Source of the DNA: Gonapodya sp. JEL0774 | Lineage: Eukaryota > Monoblepharomycota > Monoblepharidomycetes > Monoblepharidales > Gonapodyaceae | Direction: 5' to 3' | Assembly (NCBI GenBank): GCA_027604505.1 | Contig: JADIIX010000030.1 | Span: forward strand, 119,601-183,600 | DNA: 64,000 nt | Shown: in pieces, positions 56,735 to 64,000 of the stretch | Layout of the letters: each line of letters begins with the position of its first letter | How positions within the stretch are numbered: position 1 is the stretch's first letter | Made by a program: the position numbers and the translations under genes | The notes under the pieces: model-generated | Seen by the model: the letters and a program-made list of their open reading frames with translations, nothing else | Database searches by the model: none | Told to the model about the DNA's origin: nothing

Positions 56735-59700
56735 CTAAGCGTTCCGGAGGGATGTGAAGGGTGCGAATCCCATAGTTCCCTTGTTGGAGGCGAAAACCCA
56801 GCCATCTCCCATCAAGCGGAACACGTGAACCTCGTCTCCCACTTTGAGACTCAGTTCATCCTCATCACGTGCGGTGAAAGGAGTGACTGCGACCATATCC
56901 CGGTCAAACGAGATGCCGGTGGGGTCATCGAGGGATCCTCCGAGGTATTTGTACAGCGCGATCGGGTCCACCGATTCTGTCGGCGATCCGGATCGGTCGG
57001 GCCGAAAAGGTTGCCGCACACTGTCCGTTTCAACAGAGGCCAGAGACCTCACTTCAGAGTCCACCTTTATGGACTCAACGAGTATCGACTTGGCCTTCTT
57101 CGTCGAAGTTGTCCGCGGTAAAGGGGTTGTGTCTGTCGTTTCGGATGTCTCGTACGACGCGATGGAGTTGGTGGGAACAAAGTCCCCGATCCAGGACAAC
57201 GGGGCGACGGACGCGCTACCAGAATTACTTCGAGAGCTGGCGACGAACTTTTGTGGCGCGAGCGACGGCGCGAGAGACCAACCACCGGCACTCGCCCCGG
57301 TGTCCTTGCGAGACTCTGAGTCCATGACGTTCTGCGGTCTCCTCAACGACACACTCTCCATGTCTGTTCCATCTCCATCGTCGGTTTCGCCGTCCTCAGT
57401 GTCAGTTGCCGTCTCTACGGCCGCGGTTTGCTCGTGGAACGTTGTGGACACGGTGGGGTCCAAAATCTCCGAGAGACCGTGGACGTTCTGGCTGAGAGAA
57501 AAGTGCTTGGATTGTAAGCGCTGTTTAATGTCGCCGCGAGCCTCGGAGCTTCTCGTGGTGACTGGCTGCCCCTCGGGTGCCAGAAGCACGATCGGAGCGT
57601 AGCCGATTTGGTTGGTCTCAAGGCAACGCCCAGCGCACCATTGGTCGGCGAACAGGTAATGGACGAGAACATGCTATAATTGTGACGTGGATGGTGGGCC
57701 GCGGGTTCAAATTTGACGTTTTGAGATAGTTTAACACTACTCGTGAGCATCGCACAAACCCTCACCTGCCCTTCGATCAAATTCAGCTCATCCGCCGTAT
57801 CTGCAACAAAGTCGGCAATGACGACAAACGTGCGGTTGACAATGACCGGTTGAGCTGTAGGACTGGTCAGCGTGGCCTCTGACGAACCCTGCGAAGAGGG
57901 TCGGGACCTGATGATTGAGTGTAGCCAGCCACCAAAAAGGATTCGCATGAGGGAAGTTGAGGTCAGCCACGGTCAAGTACCGGCAATCCCACCACCACCC
58001 CAAATGGGTTCCAAGAGTGCATCACTCACCCGAACGCGCCCACCACATCCACACCATCAAAGCTCATGCCGCTCGAGGGCGGTGCCAGTGCCTGCTTACC
58101 AATGTTCAAGACCGTTCTCCCGCCCACCGGCGGCGGCATATGTATCCCGGGAGATCCAGGCACCACGCCGAGCGGACTTCCCGGCACAACCCCCGCCCCA
58201 CCCCTGCCAAACGCGCCCTGGACGTTTTGGACTCCCTGTCCGATGCCTCCAGGAGATGTCGGGCTCGGCAAATTGTTCACCATACCGTACCCCTGGCCCC
58301 CGCTGGTCCCTGTACCGAGGTGAGATCCTCCATAGCCCTGACCACCACCACCGAGTTGTGACCCTCCATAGTGCTGGCCAACACCGCCAAGTTGAGATCC
58401 TCCATAGCTCTGACCGCCACCGCCGAGCTGAGAACCCCCGTAAGTGTGACCGCCATCACCGGGGTGAGGATCCACGTTAGTGTGCCCACCACCACCGCCA
58501 CCACCGCCGTACTGGCTCATGGAGTACGAATCCGTCACATGGTCACCCCCCCACTGCGGTGTGGACGAGTTGACGGCCTGGTACACGTTCCCTCCCATGA
58601 TCTGCTTGATCCCACCGGCCATTGAAAACCCCCCGGCAGGGACAAAGTGCTGGTCCGAGTCCAACGTCATTAGGCTCTTACTCTCGTCGGGTAAGGTGGA
58701 GTAATAATAGGGTCCGTGGTCTGGGGAGTCGATCCGGCCGCGGGTGGGGTCTTTGCGGGGGCGGCGGGGGGCTGAGCGGGTGCCGAAGAAGTAGTAAACC
58801 AGGAAGCCGAACACGGCGATGGAGAAGGCGCCGCCAGCAGCGACGCCGGCGATGAGGGCGGTTGACGGACTGGGGTGAGGTGGAGGGTGAGGGGTGGTAC
58901 GAGTGAGTGAACTGTGATGAGATGGATGGTGAAGCGGGAGCAGAGTGCACGTGCACTTACCCAGATGCGGGGGAGGAAGAAGGAGGATTTGCGGTCGCGG
59001 TTGTAGTTGAAGTGTCTTCGGTAGATAGGGAGTTGGCAGTCGTGGTCCCCGTCACCGAGCTCGACTCTGCCTAGAATGCGAATCACGCAAGACAAACAAA
59101 AATGTCAGTTACGACTTGCCTAAGCAAAACCGCAGCCAACGACCGAGAAAACTCACCGACGAGGAGGAAGCAGATGTGATACGGACGGAGGAGGAAGCGG
59201 ACGCTGTGGTGGGTTGGGCGGTTGGAGCGGTCGTCGGTGGAGGGGGTGGTGGCGGGACCGTCGAGGACGCGGGTGTTGGAGACGGTGTGGGAGACGGTGT
59301 GGGAGAAGGTGTAGGAGACGTTGTAGGGGGTGGAGCTTTGGAAGGTGCGGGGTTAGTTGTGTCTATCGATGAGGGGCGTTTCACCAACAGACGAGCAACG
59401 TACGAGGTGGAGGTGGGGGTGGGGGCGGCGGGGGCGGGGGAGGCGGAGGCGGAGGGGGAGGAGGTGGTGGTGGAGGTGGAGCTGAAAACGAGAGGGGAAC
59501 ATTAAACAACGCTGCGAATCAGCCGGACACCACACTACGAAACGCGGATAAGCCCAGGGCCAACAACGCACGTGGTGGTGGCGGCGGTGGCGGAGGCGGC
59601 GGCGGCGGCGGCGGAGGAGGAGGAGGAGGAGGAGGAGTAATCGTCGTCAAGGGTGGTGGCGGAGGAACGAGAGGACCTCCCGTGGTGTGCGTGGAGGTGG

Positions 59701-59945
59701 TAACCTGGGCCTGCCTCCTGTGGAGCCCGTTCCCTCTCGGCACCACGCGGACGCTTCGGGCGGGACTTTCACGCCCGAGCACCACCGCGAGGGATCCCAC
59801 GACGATCATCACGGCCAGAAGGGTGAAAACCCCCACGCTGGCTCGATAGGCCGGGTGAAGACCTGCGGCATCTCCCGTCGACTCCCGCCGCCGCCGCGAG
59901 CCTGCAGCACGCAGAGGGGTGGTATACGTCCGACCAGTGTTCATT
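56735..59945 (-). CDS. Membrane protein with proline-rich region, Gly-rich repeats and two SH3 domains
   Basis: The ATG at 59945 is the first in frame. A basic N-terminus precedes a membrane segment (VGVFTLLAVMIVVGSLAVVL), then poly-Pro coded partly by exon 1 (about 59585-59640) and a 78-nt exon, Ser/Thr/Pro-rich repeats (SPTPSPTPSPTP) and a second membrane segment (ALIAGVAAGGAFSIAVFGFL, then VYYFFGTRSAPRR). Next come four GGSQLGGGGQ-type repeats. The first SH3 (FVVIADFVADTADELNLIEG, LFADQWCAGRCLE, IGYAPIVLL) spans an intron ending near 57690; the second (MVAVTPFTARDEDELSLKVG, GWVFASNKGTMGFAP) ends the protein. Exon phases agree throughout. The layout recalls fungal Fus1/Sho1-type surface proteins, with SH3 domains facing the cytoplasm. 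No orthologue is claimed. Confidence 0.78.
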
Positions 59946-60509
59946 CTTTCGAAGCGCGGATGGGTGCGTGTGCGATGGTATCGGGTCCGTGTCCCCCGAC
60001 GCAATACGTTGTTTCACAGGTTCGCCGAGACCAAACGATTGAATGCCCCCGGTTCAGGGACGGATCCCACCGATGGCGGCGCGATGAACGTGCGGGTGGG
60101 GAAATTCGGGTCCGGGGAATCGAAAAACGTTCGCGCACAAGGTTTTTGCTGTGAATGTCGGGGCGGTGTTCTCGGTCGGCCCAGAGTCACCAGCCTCAGC
60201 TCCCCTTGGAGACCATGCATGCCCAAAGCGCAGGAAACTCTAAACTCTGTCCAAACCGTCGCCGTGCAAATTGTAATAATTTGGGTAAAAGGATTTTATG
60301 AATTCGGACGCGTTTCTTATGTACGAACAGATCCAAAAGGGTCCACTCGGATGGGGACCTTGTCAAACGTGAACGGAGCGCTGCACTTTGCCACCGACTC
60401 CGCTCCCCTCCTTCGTGAAAAGCACAGGTATAATCATCGTTCGAAACGTCCTTTACACACCTCCACCACACCGCCCTACCACACCGTCCAACCCCCTTCC
60501 CTTCCACGC
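59946..60509. other. Intergenic region, no gene seen
   Basis: 564 bp between the SH3 gene start and the PRE9 stop, both on the minus strand. It should contain the SH3 gene promoter. Overlapping ORFs on the plus strand have no recognisable content. Confidence 0.5.
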
Positions 60510-62457
60510 CTACGCCGACCCTGCCCCCGCCACACCCTCGGCCGGCGCGGTGTTCACCCCTTCCTTCTTGAGCAGCTCGTCGATCTCCGCGGGGGTGTAG
60601 GTGTGGATCTGGACCTGGCCGGATTTGTCCAGGCCGAGGGTGGCGAATTCGACTTTTTGAAAAAGGAGGGGGAGGGGGGAGGGAGGGGTGTGTGTAGGGG
60701 GCAGGGATGCATGGTTATAAACCATGTCGACAAATTCATCAACGATCGATACCATGGTACCACGAATGTCTTCCGGCCACCTCAGCACACGCGGGAACTC
60801 CCAGGGCTCCCAGTCCCTCGCGCCGAACCTGACGTGTGCCCGACACCTGCCCACTGCCCAGCTTCCCGCTAACACCCCCCCTCACTGCCCAATCCCAAGC
60901 CCCACTCCACTCACTCTTCTCGCTCGTAATAGTCGCCGAATCCATGGTCTTGGCCAACACCTTGACCGCAAGTGACACCGCCTCGGCCAGCGAGATGTCG
61001 TCTTTGTAGTCCTGGGGAGGGGGGGGAGCGGTACACAGCGGTTTTTTCCCCGCGTAACCCCACACACGCTAAAAACAGCTTTTTCCGAAACAACAACCTC
61101 CCGTTTTCGCCACTCAGGGGGGTTGGTGGGGTGGGCGCCCGTTCGCCCGTTCGCCCTTTCCCTCGCACTTCAACATCCCCCTCCCACCACCCCCAAACCC
61201 CCCCCCCCCCCCCCCCCGGGGCCCCCCCCCCCCCCCCCCCCCCGGCCCCCCCCCCCCCCCCCCCCTTCTCCCCCACCGGCCCACCATCTCGCTCCGCTCA
61301 CGCTCTCACTCACTCTGCCACCTTATAAATCTTCTCCTCGCCCACCAGCCCCGATCCAGTATCCAGCAACTTCGAAGCGGTCTTTTTCTCCGCGGCGAGC
61401 ACGACGCCGTCCCGGGCCAGGACGCCCAGAGCGGTGCCGGCGTGGGAGATGGCTTCCATGGCGTATTCGACTTGGTAGAGGCGGCCTGGGGGGGTAACGG
61501 GAGGGGGGTGGGGTTTGGGGGGGAAAGGGGAGTGGGGTGGCGTGCATAGGGGGATGATGGGAATAGGTGTGAGGACGGGAAAGGACGGCAAACGGGTACG
61601 GAGTTGGGATGGGATGCGTGGGGTGTGGAAGGGGTGTGTGCGGAGGGGTAGAAGAAAACAAAGAATGGGCAGGACGGGGGGGCCAAGGACGAGGACGTGG
61701 TGCCAACAAGGTGCATGCCCTGGTCCCGGTCCCGGGTCCCCGTTCCGCGTTCCCCGGTTCCCCGTGACCAGGCACACACACACCCACGTAGGCACGCACG
61801 CAGATCCGGTCCAAGTGCAAAGTGCAAAGTGCAATGTGCCAATCAACCAATTCACCAATCGCACACACAAAGCGTCCAGCTCCAGCTCCAGCTCACCCCC
61901 ACCCCCCTATGCCCCTGTTGTCCACGAATATCCCCACGACCCATGACCACCCGTCCGAGAGAGTCCACTGTGTACTGTGTGGTCGGTGTGGTCGATGTGG
62001 TCGGTCGTGGGGGGTCGGTGTCGTGTGTGGAACTTTGTCCAGCGTTACTTGGTAGCCGCCCCCAAGGTCTCTCCATCTTCCCGCAGCTTCCTGCAGCCTC
62101 CCCGGTTTCCGCAGCAGGCCCACCTTGCCCGGGTCTCGAATATCCCGGGACAAAATACAATGGGGTGTATGTATGCAAAGGAATGAATGGGGCGGCTCCG
62201 CGCGCGGGTGATACAACCACAACCCGGTCAAGAGGAAGAGAAATGCAAATGACGGAGGAGGAGAAAGAAGAGAAACAAAAGAGGATAAAGGAAACGAGAA
62301 AAACAGAGAAAGCGGGGAAGCAGGGGAAAGGGGAAGTTGCGCAAGCGACGAAGGGAATGGGGGGGAGTGTGCAGGAATGGAAAGCGGGATCAGGGGAGAG
62401 AGACTCGCCTTCAGGGGAGAAGATGGTTGTGCGAGCGTCGTATCTGCGTGAACCCAT
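60510..62457 (-). CDS. PRE9: 20S proteasome subunit alpha3 (PRE9/PSMA4), central part missing
   Basis: Exon 1 (62457-62409) encodes [16 protein letters not shown]; exon 2 (61485-61314) [20 protein letters not shown] then [20 protein letters not shown] and GEEKIYKVA. Later exons 61011-60915 ([20 protein letters not shown]) and 60652-60510 ([13 protein letters not shown] to the end) match the C-terminus. RYDxxTTxFSPEGRLxQVEYA is the alpha-subunit N-terminal signature. About 100 residues of the central beta-sandwich are absent between 61314 and 61011, where only C/G homopolymers occur. Intron 1 is about 920 nt and uses a GC donor (GAAG|GCGAGT) that keeps phase exactly. The alpha3 subunit sits in the outer ring and helps gate the core. 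The gene as given cannot make a complete subunit. Confidence 0.9.
61198..61265. repeat. Long C homopolymers interrupted by GGGG and GG
   Basis: Nearly 70 bases consist of three C runs of about 20 each separated by GGGG and GG, within the PRE9 gap between exons 2 and 4. This is the position where the missing central exons should be, so the tract may mark a mis-assembly or gap fill rather than true sequence. Confidence 0.85.
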
Positions 62458-62711
62458 TGTGGAGTGTGGGAGTGTGGGGACTGGGAGAGAGATGGACGGG
62501 GGGGGCAGTGCGGGGGAGTGGGGAGAGACGGAGGGTGCTGAGGTCGGGCCACAGCCAGCGACATCCGACCGATGCCGACTCCACTTTCACTTGAACGTCA
62601 CATCTGCATTACTTGGGGATTACTTCAACTGCACATCCCCATCCCATCAACATCATCTGCTTGCACTCCCCTTCTCCCCCCCTTTCTCCCCCCTTCTCCC
62701 CTTCTCTCCCA

Positions 62712-64000
62712 ATGCCCGCTCGTCTCTTCCTCCCTCGCTTCTCTCCCTTCTCTTCTCTTTTCATTCATCCCCCTTCCCTTTCCCCTCATTCCCTTCTCCC
62801 TTCCAACTCCCCCCCCGGGGCCGGCCGCCCCGCCAGAGGGGGCGCGGGTTTAGGAGGTTCTTTGGTGTGGGCAGGTGGTTCGAAGGTGTCCTGATCATCG
62901 TCTTCCAACTCCCCCCCCTGCGCAGTCCGGCCCTAAGCCTCCTCTTCCCAGCCCCCCAACACTCCCAATCTTCCCCTCTCAAACCTTTCTTCCCCTCTCC
63001 TCCCCGTATTCCACTCAATCAAAAACTACAGACTCCTCCTCAACCAATGGCGCAAGCAAGGGATTGACAATATAGGCTTCGTACCAACTATGGTACGTTT
63101 GCTGCCCCAGCGGAGCGAGGATTCATTCGTATGGGCCGCATGAGTCCCACACACTCCCCCGACTCCCCCGCCTCCCCTTACTTCTAACCTCCCTCTTTCC
63201 CCCCATCCACCCATCTCTCCCCTCCAACCCCTCTTCCCCTCCAAACCCCCCCATAGGGCGCCCTCCACCAAGGCCACCTCTCCCTTGTCCGCGCAGCACT
63301 GGACCGTCCCAACCAGTGCGAGAAGGTCGTCGTGTCCGTGTTTGTGGTGGGTAGAGGGTAGACGCGAGCGAGCCATTTCGATTGTCATAAGAAGGGGGGG
63401 TTGAATAAGGTGTGGATTGGAAAGGACACCTGTGTGGGATGGGATGAGCGTGCAGCGGAATGCGGAAATCAAATGACATGTGGTGGAGGGAGCGTGTGGT
63501 GGTGATGTAAGAGAGGGGGGTTGAATAAGAGTGGATTGGGGAAAGGACAGCTGTGTGGGATAGCATGAGCTTGCAGCGGAATGCGGAAATGAAATGAGAT
63601 GGTGGTGGAGGGAGCGTGTGGTGATGATGTAAGAGAGGGGGTTTGAATAAGAGTGGATTGGGGAAAGGACAGCTGTGTGGGATAGCATGAGCGTGCAGCG
63701 GAATGCGGAAATGAAATGACATGTGGTGGAGGGAGCGTGTGGTGATGGTGGCACCAGGGGTGGTGGTGGTTCCTTGTTCGTCCACCATATTTTTCCTGTT
63801 TTCATTGTCGTTGTAGTTGTGTTTTTCCCTCTTTTCTTTTTTTCTTTCTTTGAGTTTGTTTTCTGTGGTCTGGTCTTGCTCGTGACTGTATTTCCATGTT
63901 CGCTCATTTCTCTCTCCCCACCCTTCCACGTCTCGACCGTTGCCGGGGCGGGGGCGGGGGCGGCGGTGGGGTGAGGGTAGGGGTAGGAGGAGTAAGGGTA
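62712..64000 (+). CDS. PAN6: Pantothenate synthase (pantoate-beta-alanine ligase), 5' part only
   Basis: The diagnostic exons are (about 62938)-63092, encoding VFHSIKNYRLLLNQW and GIDNIGFVPTM, and 63257-63346, encoding GALHQGHLSLVRAALDRP then EKVVVSVFV. Together they give the PanC signature GFVPTMGALHxGHLSLV with the HxGH nucleotide-binding motif. The next expected segment (NPTQF) is not found before 64000, so the last intron exceeds 650 nt and runs off the window. A Leu/Phe/Ser-rich first exon from the ATG at 62712 to 62874 joins in phase and may be a targeting peptide; this start is tentative. The enzyme joins pantoate and beta-alanine with ATP, the last step of vitamin B5 synthesis. Divergent from PRE9 (254 bp). 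Confidence 0.8.
63385..63745. repeat. Minisatellite, three copies of a 120-122 bp unit
   Basis: Units start at 63401, 63521 and 63643 (TTGAATAAGAGTGGATTGGG type) and share GGACAGCTGTGTGGGAT, GCAGCGGAATGCGGAAAT and GGTGGAGGGAGCGTGTGG with a few substitutions; copies 2 and 3 are the closest pair. The array lies in the last visible intron of PAN6. Confidence 0.93.

Noticed and set aside
61697-63067. 456-residue plus-strand ORF over PRE9 intron 1 and upstream DNA
   Set aside because: Composition is simple-sequence and it runs antisense through the PRE9 start exon; its last part overlaps PAN6 in a different frame from the conserved GFVPTM motif.
63385-63745. CRISPR-like regular repeats
   Set aside because: Units of about 120 bp are contiguous without unique spacers and the genome is eukaryotic; this is a minisatellite.
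63123-63929. Minus-strand ORFs with repeated HTALPPPPS-like blocks
   Set aside because: The repetition simply reflects translation of the 120-bp minisatellite; the plus strand carries the PanC exon.
63950-64000. Telomere-like GGGTAGGGGTAGG string at the very end
   Set aside because: Only two or three degenerate units in G-rich DNA, and a PAN6 exon must still follow downstream, so this is not a chromosome end.

Overview
The window is nuclear DNA of a fungus. Genes are dense on both strands and interrupted by many short GT-AG introns (mostly about 45-170 nt). The products are fungal or opisthokont housekeeping proteins: BUB2, an EST1/SMG6-type PIN nuclease, XRN1, DPH5, LON/PIM1, RAD2, DPB4, an SSH4/EAR1-like adaptor, PRE9 and PAN6. 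A PPP1R21-type protein and an MFSD5-type transporter, together with DPB4 and PAN6, would fit an early-diverging (for example zoosporic) lineage better than a budding yeast. That placement is inference; no rRNA or complete marker gene is present.

Layout. 0-10 kb: 3' end of an unidentified gene (+), BUB2 (-), SMG6/EST1-like nuclease (-), Myb/telobox-like protein (+). 10-22 kb: PP1-targeting CBM21 protein (+), XRN1 (-), DPH5 (-), mitochondrial ribosomal protein mL40 (+), enoyl-CoA hydratase (-). 22-38.6 kb: PPP1R21-like (+), mitochondrial LON (+), RAD2/XPG (-), MFSD5-like transporter (+), DPB4/POLE3-like histone-fold protein (-). 39-43 kb: coiled-coil orphan (+), ASCH-domain protein (-), tRNA-like element (-). 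43-64 kb: CRAL-TRIO protein (-), SSH4/EAR1-like SPRY protein (+), kinase relic (-), membrane protein with two SH3 domains (-), proteasome alpha3 (-), 5' part of pantothenate synthase (+) cut by the window end.

Most gene models were built by joining exons so that reading phase is kept at each canonical splice site; where this worked exactly, exon ends are given in the entry. From about 43 kb onward the sequence changes character: it becomes rich in C/G runs, and the proteins carry long low-complexity tracts, two of which split otherwise recognisable folds (CRAL-TRIO and SPRY). The proteasome gene lacks its central coding part exactly where long C runs occur, which suggests an assembly collapse.

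No operon-like system or defence island is seen. The most unusual items are the interrupted CRAL-TRIO and SPRY domains, the SH3-bearing membrane protein, the bacterial-looking ASCH gene, the tRNA-like element, and the XRN1 gene whose start codon sits in a coding segment of only four bases. Functional links are mostly chance neighbourhood. SMG6-type cleavage and XRN1 decay are consecutive steps in nonsense-mediated decay, and both genes lie within 16 kb.
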